This document shows positions 14,052 through 24,440 of a stretch of DNA of 64,000 bases, piece by piece. The number at the start of each line of letters is the position of its first letter. Positions within the stretch are counted from its first letter, which is position 1. The stretch comes from Candidatus Mycobacterium wuenschmannii (GTDB lineage: Bacteria > Actinomycetota > Actinomycetes > Mycobacteriales > Mycobacteriaceae). Location: positions 806,001 through 870,000 of the forward strand of contig NZ_CP126981.1 in NCBI RefSeq assembly GCF_030252325.1. Direction: 5' to 3'. The notes below the pieces were generated by a model that was given only the letters and a program-made list of their open reading frames with translations, had not been told where the DNA came from and ran no database searches. Made by a program: the position numbers and the translations under genes.

Positions 14052-14880
14052 GAGCGCGTGCCGCTCGAACCCGCCGAAGCACGTCCAGTGGATGGTCCCC
14101 GGCGACGACGCGAACGAGGATCCACCCTCGATGTTCGACCATCTCGAGTCGGCGGATGTCTTTGACATATTGGACGCGATCCGTTCGATGGTGGTCGCCG
14201 TCGTATTCCACGGCGACCAGGATGTCTTCCCAGCCCATGTCCAAATACGCCACAACACAACCGAATTCATCGCGGACCGGAATCTGGGTCTGCGGCGCCG
14301 GAAGCCCGCCGCGGATCAGCAGCAGGCGTAGCCAGCTTTCTTTCGGTGACTGTGCTCCGTCATCGATCAGATCCAGGGCAGCTCGGGCGCGGCACATTCC
14401 GCGCCTGCCTCGATATCGGGAAACGAGTAGCTCGATGTCCGCGGGCTTCAACGTGACCGCCTGCGCGAGCGCATCGATTGCGGCCACCGACGTGTTGATC
14501 GGGTAGCGCCTGGCGATGTCGAGGGCGGTCCTGGCCGGTGTCGTGACCCGCATGCCATCGACCACGCTGATCTCGTCGCACTCGATACTTTCCTCCCAGG
14601 CCCGGACTCCGGCGGCTGGGCGGCGGTTGCTGTCGATGATCGCCGCCGGCCATGCCGGGTTGATCCACCGCGAGCCGTGGAGCGCCGACGCGGAAAAGCC
14701 CGCCAGGATTCCCCGGCGCCGCGACCGTAACCAACAGGCCCGCGCGCGTCTCTTCGGCGTCAGCTCTACGTCGCGCGCCAGGTACACATCTCTATACACC
14801 CGGACGCAGCGCCGTCTTAACTGGTCACGAGTCAATTCTCCGGCGTTGAGCGCCTCGGTTCCGAGAAACGGCTCATCCAT
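14041..14880 (-). CDS. DUF559 / AbiEi-like domain protein
   Basis: This 279-residue protein starts MDEPFLGTEALNAGELTRDQLRR, typical of a large mycobacterial family. The N-terminal half resembles AbiEi-type winged-helix regions (GILAGFSASALHGSRW). The C-terminal half has a DUF559/Vsr-like nuclease pattern (AYLDMGWEDILVAVEYDGDHHR). ATG 14880 is chosen over an upstream GTG/ATG extension on the basis of this conserved start. It lies between Rv1481 and fabG1, where M. tuberculosis has a different gene, and is flanked by related short repeats, so it looks like an accessory insertion. Its substrate and partner are unknown, and no antitoxin-like gene is adjacent. Confidence 0.75.
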   Translation of the reverse strand: MDEPFLGTEALNAGELTRDQLRRRCVRVYRDVYLARDVELTPKRRARACWLRSRRRGILAGFSASALHGSRWINPAWPAAIIDSNRRPAAGVRAWEESIECDEISVVDGMRVTTPARTALDIARRYPINTSVAAIDALAQAVTLKPADIELLVSRYRGRRGMCRARAALDLIDDGAQSPKESWLRLLLIRGGLPAPQTQIPVRDEFGCVVAYLDMGWEDILVAVEYDGDHHRTDRVQYVKDIRRLEMVEHRGWILVRVVAGDHPLDVLRRVRAARARRA

Positions 14881-14916
14881 GGCGGGCAGTGTGCCGGTGC
14901 TATCCGACACGCTTCG

Positions 14917-14975
14917 CGAGCGTGACGGCACGGCGCCGTTCCGCGGCGTGACCCCGCCATGGCGTCACGCTCGGC
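14917..14975. repeat. Inverted repeat in the DUF559/fabG1 divergent region (contains repeat copy 2)
   Basis: CGAGCGTGACGGCACGGCG (14917-14935) is the inverted complement of 14955-14973 at 17 of 19 positions. The transcript can therefore fold into a long hairpin with a loop of about 19 bases. It lies about 60 bases upstream of the fabG1 start codon, in the region expected to hold the fabG1-inhA promoter. Its right arm is the second copy of the repeat found at 14029-14051. Confidence 0.5.
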
Positions 14976-15028
14976 TGCGCTCGCCGTCGGCGCCGGGCGA
15001 TTTCGGCCCGGCTGTGGTCAAGCGATAG

Positions 15029-16617
<1,589 letters not shown>

Positions 16618-16623
16618 CGCCCA

Positions 16624-17637
16624 ATGGATTTCGACGCGCTCCTACTGCTGTCCTTCGGAGGTCCGGAAGGGCCCGAGCAGGTGCGGCCGTTCCTCGAGAA
16701 CGTCACCCGCGGGCGCAACATCCCGCCGGAGCGGCTCGACGACGTCGCGCAGCACTACTTGCACTTCGGTGGGGTGTCGCCGATCAACGGCATCAATCGC
16801 GACCTGATCGTCCAGTTGGAGTCCCAGGTGGACATCCCGGTGTACTTCGGCAACCGCAACTGGGAGCCCTATGTCGAAGACACCGTCGCGGCCATGCGTG
16901 ACAACGGGATTCGGCGCGCGGCGGTGTTCACCACGTCGGCGTGGAGCGGCTATTCCGGGTGCACACAGTATTCCGAGGACCTGGATCGCGCACTGAAGTC
17001 GGCCGGACCCGGTGCGCCCGAACTGGTCAAGCTGCGGCGCTACTTCGACCATCCACTGTTCGTCGAGATCTTCGCCGACAACCTCGTCGCGGCCGCGAAG
17101 TCGGTGCCTGAGGACGCCCGACTGGTGTTCACTGCGCATTCGGTACCGAGCGCGGCCGACGACCGCCAGGGACCGAAGTTGTACAGCCGCCAAGTACATT
17201 ACGCCGCAAGGCTTGTCGCGACGGCGGCCGGATACGACGACTACGACGTCGTGTGGCAGTCACGCTCCGGTCCGCCGCAGGTGCCGTGGCTGGAACCGGA
17301 TGTGGCCGACCACGTCGCCGCGCTCACCGAGACCGGTACGACGGCGGTCATCGTCTGCCCGATCGGATTTGTCGCCGACCACATCGAGGTGGTGTGGGAT
17401 CTCGACGCCGAATTGCGCGCGCAGACCGACGCGGCCGGCGTCGCCCTCGCCCGGGTCAGCACCCCGAACGCCGATCCTCGCTTCGCGCGCCTTGCGGTCG
17501 ACCTGATCGATGAACTGCGCCAAGGCAACCCGCCCGCGCGGGTCGCCGCGCCGAACCCGGTACCCGGTTGCTCGGCCGGAATCAACGGCGAGCCATGCCG
17601 TCCGCCGCATTGCGCCGCCGAGGTGTGGCCGACCTAA
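16624..17637 (+). CDS. hemH: Ferrochelatase
   Basis: This 337-residue enzyme inserts iron into porphyrin in haem synthesis (coproporphyrin in actinobacteria). The N-terminal [12 protein letters not shown], the histidine in LVFTAHSVP and [10 protein letters not shown] are family hallmarks. The C-terminal tail contains three cysteines ([14 protein letters not shown]), which with an internal cysteine would ligate the [2Fe-2S] cluster reported for actinobacterial ferrochelatases. It starts 6 bases after inhA (hemZ in M. tuberculosis, Rv1485) and its stop overlaps the convergent gene by four bases. Confidence 0.94.
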   Translation: MDFDALLLLSFGGPEGPEQVRPFLENVTRGRNIPPERLDDVAQHYLHFGGVSPINGINRDLIVQLESQVDIPVYFGNRNWEPYVEDTVAAMRDNGIRRAAVFTTSAWSGYSGCTQYSEDLDRALKSAGPGAPELVKLRRYFDHPLFVEIFADNLVAAAKSVPEDARLVFTAHSVPSAADDRQGPKLYSRQVHYAARLVATAAGYDDYDVVWQSRSGPPQVPWLEPDVADHVAALTETGTTAVIVCPIGFVADHIEVVWDLDAELRAQTDAAGVALARVSTPNADPRFARLAVDLIDELRQGNPPARVAAPNPVPGCSAGINGEPCRPPHCAAEVWPT

Positions 17638-18491
17638 ATCTGCCAGGCGGAGTGCAGAATCGCGCTCAGCGCAGCCATTCTTGCCGAACGGACCACCGCC
17701 GCCAGCGGCCGCAGCGCATCTGTGGCGATCTGCGCCTCCGACAGCGACTGGGTGCCGATCCGGCTCAGTCCGGCGCTGACCGTGATGATCGCGTCGACAT
17801 GCGCCGCGTTCTCCAGCACCCGCATTGCCCGTGACGGTGCGTGTTCCGGAATCTGGTGGTGCCGAGTCGATTCCAGCAGTTGCTCGACCATTCCGCGCGG
17901 GTCGTCGACGTCGACTCCGGCCGAGCCGAGTCCGATCGTGGTGAGGGCGTCCGCGGCCGAGCGCACCGCCAGGCGTAAGTCGTATTCGGCCTCGCCCAAC
18001 TCGACATGGTCGAGCATCGGGGCGCCGGGAAGCGAGTAAACCGTCCACGACAACGCGGCGAGTTCCGGAATCACCGATTCGTCGTCGGACTCGTCGTACT
18101 CGAATTCCGGCACCAGCCCGACGGCCTTGGCCGGATCGTCTGGGTGGACGACGATCACGGCTTCACCCGCGGTCATCGCGTCGCGCTCGAACTGGGTGCC
18201 CGGGGGCAGGCCGCGACTGTCGCCGGGAATCGGCAGCACCACCGCCACCGACGGCGTGCCGGTCGACGACCGCCCGGCGGCCGTCCGCAGCGTCTGGAGC
18301 AGCGAAACCACGCCTGCGTCATGGATATCCGGCCACGGCAGCCCGGTGTGGCCCGCGGCCACCGAGTCGTAGGCGGTGACGGATTGTGCTGGTGCCCAAC
18401 AAGATAACGCGTCGAGGACGTCGTCGGGCGCGGCCCGGCCGGCCAGCCAGGCATTGGCCCAGACCGAGAGCGTTGCGCTTGGGCACCACAT
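17634..18491 (-). CDS. Conserved mycobacterial protein (Rv1486c-like)
   Basis: This 285-residue soluble protein has no recognised catalytic motif. It begins [18 protein letters not shown] at ATG 18491, and a longer in-frame reading upstream overlaps the divergent NfeD gene and is rejected. The sequence is rich in Asp/Glu in the middle ([11 protein letters not shown]). It corresponds to M. tuberculosis Rv1486c in length and position. The role is unknown. It converges on hemH (4-base overlap) and diverges from the NfeD gene across 58 bases. Confidence 0.75.
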   Translation of the reverse strand: MWCPSATLSVWANAWLAGRAAPDDVLDALSCWAPAQSVTAYDSVAAGHTGLPWPDIHDAGVVSLLQTLRTAAGRSSTGTPSVAVVLPIPGDSRGLPPGTQFERDAMTAGEAVIVVHPDDPAKAVGLVPEFEYDESDDESVIPELAALSWTVYSLPGAPMLDHVELGEAEYDLRLAVRSAADALTTIGLGSAGVDVDDPRGMVEQLLESTRHHQIPEHAPSRAMRVLENAAHVDAIITVSAGLSRIGTQSLSEAQIATDALRPLAAVVRSARMAALSAILHSAWQI

Positions 18492-18549
18492 GGATATGAA
18501 GTCTAGTTGTTCACCGTGGCCACGGCCGGTCTCGCGATATCCTGACGGC

Positions 18550-18981
18550 ATGTCTGCGGCCGTGATCTGGCTGATCGTCGCGATAGGACTGGCCGGTACC
18601 GAGGCGCTCACCGGCGACATGTTCCTGCTCATGTTGGGCGGCGGGGCGCTGGCCGCCTCCGGATCGAGTTGGTTGCTTGGCGCTCCGATCTGGGTCGACG
18701 GCGCGGTGTTCCTGGTGGTGTCGGTGCTGCTGCTGGCGCTGGTGCGGCCGGCGCTGCGGCGACACCTGACGCCGAAGATCATGACGACGGGCATCGCGGC
18801 GCTGGAAGGCAAGCCCGCGCTGGTGCTCGACCACGTGGCCCGCGACGAGGGTCAGGTGAAGGTAGACGGTCAAGTGTGGACCGCGAGGCCATTGAATGAG
18901 GGCGACGAGTTCGAACCCGGCGAACAGGTCACCGTCATGCGTATCGATGGGGCCACTGCGGTGGTCTGGAGAAGTCCGTAA
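18550..18981 (+). CDS. NfeD-like membrane protein (Rv1487-like)
   Basis: This 143-residue protein has two or three N-terminal membrane helices (about 5-22, 24-45 and 50-68) followed by a small beta-rich OB-fold domain ([20 protein letters not shown]). NfeD proteins pair with SPFH proteins in membrane microdomain and quality-control complexes, and the next gene downstream (27 bases) encodes the SPFH partner. It matches Rv1487. Confidence 0.87.
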   Translation: MSAAVIWLIVAIGLAGTEALTGDMFLLMLGGGALAASGSSWLLGAPIWVDGAVFLVVSVLLLALVRPALRRHLTPKIMTTGIAALEGKPALVLDHVARDEGQVKVDGQVWTARPLNEGDEFEPGEQVTVMRIDGATAVVWRSP

Positions 18982-19007
18982 TCGTCCGAGAGCTCTAGGA
19001 GAATCGA

Positions 19008-20144
19008 ATGGGTGCAACTGCCGGGCTGTTGTTCTTTGCCGTGCTGGTGGTGTTCGCGGTCATCGTCGTCGCCAAGTCGGTGGCGCTGATTCCGCAGGCC
19101 GAGGCGGCCGTCGTCGAGCGGCTGGGCCGCTACAGCCGCACCGTCAGCGGGCAACTCACCCTGCTGGTGCCGTTCATCGACCGCATCCGCGCCCGGATCG
19201 ACCTGCGCGAGCGGGTGGTCTCGTTCCCGCCGCAACCGGTGATCACCGAGGACAACCTGACGCTGAACATCGACACCGTCGTCTACTTCCAGGTGACCAA
19301 CCCGCAGGCCGCGGTCTACGAGATCAGCAACTACATCGTCGGCGTCGAGCAGTTGACGACGACCACGCTGCGCAACGTGGTCGGCGGCATGACGCTGGAG
19401 CAGACGCTGACCTCCCGCGACCAGATCAACGGCCAATTGCGTGGCGTGCTCGACGAGGCGACCGGCCGCTGGGGGCTGCGGGTCGCGCGCGTCGAACTGC
19501 GCAGCATCGACCCGCCGCCGTCGATCCAGGCGTCGATGGAAAAGCAGATGAAGGCCGACCGCGAGAAGCGCGCGATGATCCTGACCGCCGAAGGAACCCG
19601 CGAGGCCGCCATCAAGCAGGCCGAGGGGGAGAAGCAGTCCCAGATCCTCGCCGCCGAGGGTGCCAAGCAGGCATCGATTCTCGCCGCCGAGGCCGACCGG
19701 CAGTCCCGGATGCTGCGCGCGCAGGGTGAACGGGCCGCGGCATTCCTGCAGGCACAGGGCCAGGCCAAGGCCATCGAGAAGACGTTCGCGGCGATCAAGG
19801 CCGGCCGGCCCACCCCGGAAATGCTGGCCTATCAGTACCTGCAGACACTGCCCAAGATGGCGCAGGGCGACGCCAACAAGGTTTGGGTGGTGCCCAGCGA
19901 CTTCGGCACCGCACTGCAGGGCTTCTACAAGTCACTCGGCGCACCCGGCGACGACGGGGTGTTCAGGTTCGCTCCCTCGCCCGTCGAGGACACCCCGGCC
20001 AAACCCGAGGACGACTCGGACGTCAAGGACTGGTTCTCCACCGAGACCGACCCCGCCATCATGCAGGCGGTCGCCAAGGCCGAAGCCGATGCGCACAAGC
20101 CCGTCGAGGGTGTTCTGCCGCCGCGCCACCAGTTGGGACAGTGA
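19008..20144 (+). CDS. SPFH/stomatin-prohibitin family protein (Rv1488-like)
   Basis: This 378-residue protein has an N-terminal membrane anchor (about 3-22), an SPFH domain (EAAVVERLGRYSRTVSG to about 190) and a long Ala/Glu/Lys-rich coiled coil (KAMI LTAEGTREAAIKQAEGE region) that should drive oligomerisation. ATG 19008 follows TAGGAGAATCGA. With the upstream NfeD gene it forms the standard NfeD-stomatin operon. It matches Rv1488. The tail after about residue 320 is acidic and probably disordered. Confidence 0.9.
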   Translation: MGATAGLLFFAVLVVFAVIVVAKSVALIPQAEAAVVERLGRYSRTVSGQLTLLVPFIDRIRARIDLRERVVSFPPQPVITEDNLTLNIDTVVYFQVTNPQAAVYEISNYIVGVEQLTTTTLRNVVGGMTLEQTLTSRDQINGQLRGVLDEATGRWGLRVARVELRSIDPPPSIQASMEKQMKADREKRAMILTAEGTREAAIKQAEGEKQSQILAAEGAKQASILAAEADRQSRMLRAQGERAAAFLQAQGQAKAIEKTFAAIKAGRPTPEMLAYQYLQTLPKMAQGDANKVWVVPSDFGTALQGFYKSLGAPGDDGVFRFAPSPVEDTPAKPEDDSDVKDWFSTETDPAIMQAVAKAEADAHKPVEGVLPPRHQLGQ

Positions 20145-20145
20145 C

Positions 20146-20502
20146 GTGGGCGCGCTGACCTCGCCGAAGACATACGCCGGCCTGGCCGCGTTCCAGGCCG
20201 TCGATGCGGTCGCCTGCGCGATCCCGATCCCGCCGATCACGAAAAGCCTTGACACGTTGGGTGTTCCGCAGGACATCCGCTGGGTGCTGCCGTCGGCGAA
20301 AGGGGCGTCGGCGATCGGTTTGCTCGCCGCGAGCCGATTCCCGGCATTGGCACGGCTGACGACCGCCATGCTGACCCTGTACTTCGTGCTCGCAGTGGGA
20401 GCGCACCTACGCGTCCGGGACAGCATCGTCAACGCGATCCCGGCCGCGTCGTTTCTGGCGCTCTACGCCGTGTTGACGGCGAAAGGGCCCGCGCCTGACT
20501 AG
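20146..20502 (+). CDS. DoxX-like small membrane protein (Rv1489-like)
   Basis: The gene starts at GTG 20146, immediately after the SPFH stop (20142-20144), and encodes 118 residues. Hydrophobic segments lie near residues 10-27, 50-62, 68-85 and 95-111, giving a four-helix DoxX-like layout. It matches M. tuberculosis Rv1489 in position and size. Its function is unknown; the tight spacing suggests co-transcription with the SPFH gene. It overlaps the convergent reductase gene by four bases. Confidence 0.7.
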   Translation: MGALTSPKTYAGLAAFQAVDAVACAIPIPPITKSLDTLGVPQDIRWVLPSAKGASAIGLLAASRFPALARLTTAMLTLYFVLAVGAHLRVRDSIVNAIPAASFLALYAVLTAKGPAPD

Positions 20503-20987
20503 TCGAGCCGGAACTCGACGATCGGCAACGCGGTATTGGTCTCGGCGATTGGGCAGCCGAGCGTGTGCTCCAGCACGGGTCTGAATCGGGCCCACGCCCG
20601 CGGGTGTCGCTTGATGTAATCGCCGAGGGCGTGGTCCGCCTCGTGTCGGGGGAGGATTCGCGCCGATGCCGCGACGGGAGAGCGGCCGCTGACGTAGACC
20701 CACGCCCGGGGTGAGGCGCTGACGTTGCGGAACCACTGCGCCTTTTCCCCGAATCCGGAGGCGACGAGGTATGTCTGTGGTGTGGGATGGCCGATGACCT
20801 CGAGTACGACGTAGCGGCGGTTGCCTGTCTTGCGCCCGATGTGTTGGAGCATGATCAGTCGCTCACCGAACAGCGCGCCGGCTCCCAAACGGTAGGCCCA
20901 GATCGGGATGCGCATCAGGGCCCTCGTGCGCAATACGCCTGCTCCGAGCGCCGCGAGGCGCGACCGAAGCCAAGCGGTGGCAGACAC
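20499..20987 (-). CDS. Deazaflavin (F420)-dependent nitroreductase-family protein
   Basis: This 162-residue protein has the split-barrel fold of the Ddn family. The segment LIMLQHIGRKTGNRRYVVLEVIGH contains the G-R-K-[ST]-G pattern, and FGEKAQWFRNVSASP is also typical. Ddn relatives use reduced F420 to reduce quinones or xenobiotics. GTG 20987 is used, with only a weak Shine-Dalgarno sequence. No counterpart lies at this site in M. tuberculosis, so it is likely accessory. Confidence 0.8.
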   Translation of the reverse strand: MSATAWLRSRLAALGAGVLRTRALMRIPIWAYRLGAGALFGERLIMLQHIGRKTGNRRYVVLEVIGHPTPQTYLVASGFGEKAQWFRNVSASPRAWVYVSGRSPVAASARILPRHEADHALGDYIKRHPRAWARFRPVLEHTLGCPIAETNTALPIVEFRLD

Positions 20988-21095
20988 CTACCCATGGTGG
21001 CGGACCGGGCTGCAAATTAGCTGGATGCCCGTTGTCGGTGCGGCATCCGTCACTCACATGTTCGAATCGAGCGTTAATGGGTACCTGAGCACCTG

Positions 21096-22511
21096 ATGAC
21101 TACCGCAAGCCGGCGCGTCGGCCTCGGTCGGCGCCGTCGGCGTAGGTGGACGCGCGATCAGATTCAGGTCACCGACCCCGAGCAGATGCGCCAATCGCTC
21201 AAAGGCGCATCCATCGGCAATTTCATGGAGTGGTACGACTTCGGGGTCTACGGCTACATCGCCACGGCGCTCGCACAGATCTTCTACCCGGGTAACAGCG
21301 TTAGCGCAGTTCACCTGCTTGCCACCTTCAGCACGTTGGCGGCCGCGTTCGTGGTGCGGCCGATTGGTGGGCTGATCTTCGGCCCGCTGGGCGACCGGAT
21401 CGGCCGTAAACGGGTGCTGGTGATCACCATCGTGCTGATGACGATCGGGACCACCGGCACCGGCCTGCTGCCCGGCTACAGCACCATCGGGGTCTGGGCA
21501 CCGATCCTGCTGGTCGTTGCCAGGGTGTTCCAAGGGCTGTCGACCGGTGGTGAATATGTCGGGGCGATGACTTACATCGTCGAGCAGGCCCCCGACCGCA
21601 AGCGTGGGAGGGTGGTCGGCTTTCTGCCGCTGGGCAACCTCGCCGGTTTCGTGGCCGCCGGTCTGGTCGTCACGGCCCTGCAGACCTTCCTGACCAACCA
21701 CCAGATGCTGACGTGGGGGTGGCGGGTTCCGCTGCTGATCAGCGCGCCGTTGGGACTGGTGGCGATATTCATGCGGATGCGACTGCAGGAGTCGCCGTCG
21801 TTCCAGGGCGGGGACACCCCGGCGGCATCCGAAGAAGACTCGGGCAACTACCGGCGCACCATCGCCGAGCAGTGGAAGCCGATGCTGATCTGCGCGGCGC
21901 TGGTCTACACGTCCAACGCGGCCGACTACATGCTGACCGGATATTTGCCGACCTATCTCAAGGTCTTCGCCCACATCAGCCACACGTCGGGGCTGACCAT
22001 GATCACCGTGACGCTGACCATTCTGGCAGTTCTACTGGTCCCGGTCGCGTCGCTGTCGGACCGAATCGGGGTCAAACCGATCATGCGGACCGGTTGCGTG
22101 CTGCTGATGGTCGCGTCCATTCCGGCGTTCTTGTTGATCCGGGACGGCGGCGGTCGCCTGTTGGTGTTCCTCGGCGTGCTGCTGCTCGGCCTGATGGAAC
22201 TGTGCTTCGACAGCACCTCGCCCGCCACGATGCCCGCGCTGTTCCCGACCAATGTTCGCAACGGCGCCCTGGCCATCTCCTACAACGTGTCGATCTCCGC
22301 GTTCGGCGGGACCACCCCGCTGATCGCCCAGGCCTTGGTCTCGGGAACCGGCAACTTGATGGTGCCGGCGTACATGTTGATCGTCGCTGGGCTGGTCGGC
22401 ATCGTCACGCTGGCATTCACGCCCGAGGTCGCCGGCAAGCGACTGCCCGGATCGCCGCCCACCGTCGAGACCGAGGAAGAAGCCCGCGAACTGGTCGAGG
22501 GTTGCGACTAG
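21096..22511 (+). CDS. MFS transporter of the metabolite:H+ symporter (MHS) family
   Basis: This 471-residue protein has about twelve membrane helices. It contains the MHS start motif NFMEWYDFGVYGY, the MFS loop 2-3 motif GPLGDRIGRKRVL and the second-half equivalent SLSDRIGVKP. The family (ProP, ShiA, KgtP) takes up small organic acids, osmolytes or similar metabolites by proton symport; the substrate here cannot be read. The first 30 residues are Arg-rich and probably cytosolic. It is a single transcription unit between genes on the other strand and is not part of the M. tuberculosis gene order. Confidence 0.85.
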   Translation: MTTASRRVGLGRRRRRRWTRDQIQVTDPEQMRQSLKGASIGNFMEWYDFGVYGYIATALAQIFYPGNSVSAVHLLATFSTLAAAFVVRPIGGLIFGPLGDRIGRKRVLVITIVLMTIGTTGTGLLPGYSTIGVWAPILLVVARVFQGLSTGGEYVGAMTYIVEQAPDRKRGRVVGFLPLGNLAGFVAAGLVVTALQTFLTNHQMLTWGWRVPLLISAPLGLVAIFMRMRLQESPSFQGGDTPAASEEDSGNYRRTIAEQWKPMLICAALVYTSNAADYMLTGYLPTYLKVFAHISHTSGLTMITVTLTILAVLLVPVASLSDRIGVKPIMRTGCVLLMVASIPAFLLIRDGGGRLLVFLGVLLLGLMELCFDSTSPATMPALFPTNVRNGALAISYNVSISAFGGTTPLIAQALVSGTGNLMVPAYMLIVAGLVGIVTLAFTPEVAGKRLPGSPPTVETEEEARELVEGCD

Positions 22512-22515
22512 TCGG

Positions 22516-22746
22516 TCAGTGCGGAGTGCTGCGCGGGCACGGTGGGGGATAGACCGGGATGCCGGCGCTGCCCCAGCCGCCGCCCGGGCCCACGCGAGGG
22601 CCGTCCCAACACTTCTTCGCCTTCAGAACGGGCGTAGGCGGCGGGCCAGGCGCGGGGTCGGCGGGCGCCGCTTCGGCGACGCCGACGCTCAGGGATAGTG
22701 CCGCGGCGAGGGCTGCGATTGCGAAACTTAGTCGCTTGACGTGCAT
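22516..22746 (-). CDS. Small secreted protein, tandem copy 1
   Basis: This 76-residue precursor has a signal peptide (MHVKRLSFAIAALAAAL...VAEA) and a mature Pro/Gly-rich chain of about 50 residues. The chain carries two cysteines (KKCWDGPRVGPG and PPPCPRS) that could form a disulfide. It is about two-thirds identical to the protein encoded at 22791-23024, so the genes arose by tandem duplication. The ending GIPVYPPPCP is the best-conserved part. The function is unknown. Confidence 0.75.
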   Translation of the reverse strand: MHVKRLSFAIAALAAALSLSVGVAEAAPADPAPGPPPTPVLKAKKCWDGPRVGPGGGWGSAGIPVYPPPCPRSTPH

Positions 22747-22780
22747 CGTTGCTGCCTCTCAGGCGGAAGTCCGCCATTGC
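22747..22780 (-). promoter_or_regulatory. Conserved leader with hairpin, copy 1
   Basis: The 34 bases before the start codon are repeated at 23025-23058 with about 29 identical positions. They contain GGCGG/CCGCC (22762-22775), a 5-bp stem with a 4-base loop, followed on the coding strand by the GAGAGG ribosome-binding site. Loop bases differ while both stem arms are kept between the copies, which supports a structured RNA leader. Confidence 0.45.
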
Positions 22781-22790
22781 GATTAGCCGA

Positions 22791-23024
22791 TCAGTGTGGG
22801 GCGCCGGGCGGGCACGGCGGCGGGTAGACCGGTATGCCGGCGCTGCCCCGGCCGCTGCCCGGGCCGACGCGGGGGCCCGACCAACAGGTCTTCGCTTTGT
22901 GTGGGGGCGCGGGCGAGGTCGGACCCGGAGGAGGGTCAGCGGGCGCGGCGTCCGCGACCCCGACGCCCAGGCTCAACGCGGCAACCAGCGCGGCGGTCGC
23001 GATAGCCAGTCGTTTGACGTCCAT
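22791..23024 (-). CDS. Small secreted protein, tandem copy 2
   Basis: This 77-residue precursor is the upstream member of the tandem pair. It has a signal peptide ending near VADA and a mature chain with two cysteines (KTCWSGPRVGPG and PPPCPPG). It shares the GSAGIPVYPPPCP ending with its neighbour. The mature part has no known domain. Both genes lie between the MFS gene and the TVP38 gene, on the minus strand. Confidence 0.75.
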   Translation of the reverse strand: MDVKRLAIATAALVAALSLGVGVADAAPADPPPGPTSPAPPHKAKTCWSGPRVGPGSGRGSAGIPVYPPPCPPGAPH

Positions 23025-23058
23025 TGTTGTTGCCTCTCAGGCGGAAACCCGCCAATGC
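23025..23058 (-). promoter_or_regulatory. Conserved leader with hairpin, copy 2
   Basis: This is the second copy of the leader described at 22747-22780. Its stem GGCGG/CCGCC lies at 23040-23053, directly before the GAGAGG ribosome-binding site of the second small secreted protein gene. The stem is identical between copies, whereas the loop has changed (AAGT against AAAC on the plus strand). Confidence 0.45.
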
Positions 23059-23086
23059 AACGGTGGTAATGCTTCAGATTTTCAGT

Positions 23087-23851
23087 CTATCGACGAAATG
23101 CCGCGGGCGCCGCTGCGTCGTCGGGGTCGGTCTGCGCGGCGTGGTGGTGGGTGCGGTACCGGCGGATTTCGTAGCCGAACAACGCCAGCCCGACCAAGCC
23201 GGTGCACGCGGAGATCAGCACCAGCAGTGGACTGACGTGGCCGGTGAGCGCGTCGCCGAGGATTACCACGGCCGAGGTTCCGGGCACCAGTCCCGCCACC
23301 GTCGCCAGCGTGTAGGGCAGCACCCGGACTCCCGACGCGCCGGCGGCATAGTTCAGCGGGGCGAACGGCACCACCGGGACCAGCCGCAGCGACAGCACCG
23401 CCAGCCAGCCGCGCTCGCGCAGCCGGGCGTCGACGCGGTCGACGGCCGCGTGCCGAACCAGGCGGCTGAGTTGCCAGCCCGCGGCCCGGACCAATCCCAG
23501 GGCGATCAGCGCGCTGACCGTGCTGGCCACCACCGCCAGCCCGATTCCGAGCGCCGGCCCGAACAACAGTCCGGCGGCGAGCGTGAAGGCCGTCCGCGGG
23601 AACGGCAGCACGGTGACGACGATGTGAGCGCCGAGAAACGCCAACGGCAACCAGGGGCCCATCGACGTCGACCAGTCCCGCAACTGGATCGCGCTCGGCA
23701 ACCGGACCAGCAGCGCCACCGCGACCATGGCGGCGACCGCCAGACCGGTCCACGCGAGCCGACGCGTGGAAATCTGGCGCGCGGTGGTCGCCAGCGCCGA
23801 GCCCAGCGGGCGCAGCGAGTCGGCGATTCGGTCGATCGGGCGCCGGGTCAC
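23087..23851 (-). CDS. TVP38/TMEM64-family membrane protein (Rv1491c-like)
   Basis: This 254-residue DedA-related protein has five or six hydrophobic helices (first at about 30-48). The SNARE-associated domain motifs FPRTAFTLAAGLLFGPALG and LRLVPVVPFAPLNYAAG are clear, each with a re-entrant Gly/Pro-rich stretch. DedA/TVP38 proteins are linked to lipid flipping and membrane homeostasis. The start is GTG 23851. It matches M. tuberculosis Rv1491c, which lies directly before mutA there; here the feo operon is inserted between them. Confidence 0.85.
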   Translation of the reverse strand: MTRRPIDRIADSLRPLGSALATTARQISTRRLAWTGLAVAAMVAVALLVRLPSAIQLRDWSTSMGPWLPLAFLGAHIVVTVLPFPRTAFTLAAGLLFGPALGIGLAVVASTVSALIALGLVRAAGWQLSRLVRHAAVDRVDARLRERGWLAVLSLRLVPVVPFAPLNYAAGASGVRVLPYTLATVAGLVPGTSAVVILGDALTGHVSPLLVLISACTGLVGLALFGYEIRRYRTHHHAAQTDPDDAAAPAAFRR

Positions 23852-23873
23852 AGGGTGCAGCCTACGCGGCGCG

Positions 23874-24440
23874 TCAGCGGACGATCAGCGACAGCAGTCT
23901 GCGGCCCAAAGGCATTGCCGGTGAACGTGTTTCGTCGTTGACCGTGACGTCCGTACCGGACCGCAACCGCAGCTCGCGCTGCAGGGTGTCGTGCAGCGTG
24001 CCGGCCGCCGCCGGGCAGCCGTGGCAGGCGCCCGACAACCGGACGTTCACGCGGTCGCCCTGCACCGACACCAATTCGATCGCCCCGCCGTGCGATTCGG
24101 CCAAGGCGCCGACGGGTCCGGCGAGCAGTTCGGCGGCGATCGCGGCCAGTGCGGCGGTGTCGTCGACCGCGTCGACCCGCCAGGAGGCCGGATCCTGCAG
24201 GGCGTCGGACAGCGCCTGACGGATCACGTCGCCCCACTGCCGCCAGGTCTCGCCGCGGCGCAGGGTGATGAGCACATCGGCTGGGCGCACGGCGATTTCG
24301 TCGATCACCCCGTCGTCGAGCAGCGCGCCGAGACGCATTGGGGCCCCCCGCACCGCGCCGCGGGTGGGCAGCCGCTCGGCAGCGACCACCCAGCGCAGTT
24401 GCTGGGGGTCGGCGGTCGCTGTGGCGTGCAGCGGGATCAT
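23874..24440 (-). CDS. Nfu-type iron-sulfur scaffold protein in the feo operon
   Basis: This 188-residue protein has an N-terminal region resembling the Nfu_N domain (about 1-85, with ATADPQQLRWVV and LLDDGVIDEIAV) and a C-terminal NifU/Nfu domain. The latter carries the cluster-binding CxxC at Cys139 and Cys142 (GACHGCPAA). It should carry or donate an Fe-S cluster. Its ATG overlaps the feoB stop (ATGA), so it is translated together with the iron transporter. A short FeoC-type subunit is absent, and this protein takes its place in the operon. Confidence 0.8.
   Translation of the reverse strand: MIPLHATATADPQQLRWVVAAERLPTRGAVRGAPMRLGALLDDGVIDEIAVRPADVLITLRRGETWRQWGDVIRQALSDALQDPASWRVDAVDDTAALAAIAAELLAGPVGALAESHGGAIELVSVQGDRVNVRLSGACHGCPAAAGTLHDTLQRELRLRSGTDVTVNDETRSPAMPLGRRLLSLIVR

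Noticed and set aside
14041..14880. A type IV toxin-antitoxin system around the DUF559/AbiEi-like protein
   Set aside because: No AbiEii-like partner gene is adjacent, and the protein is a lone copy of a family widespread in mycobacteria.
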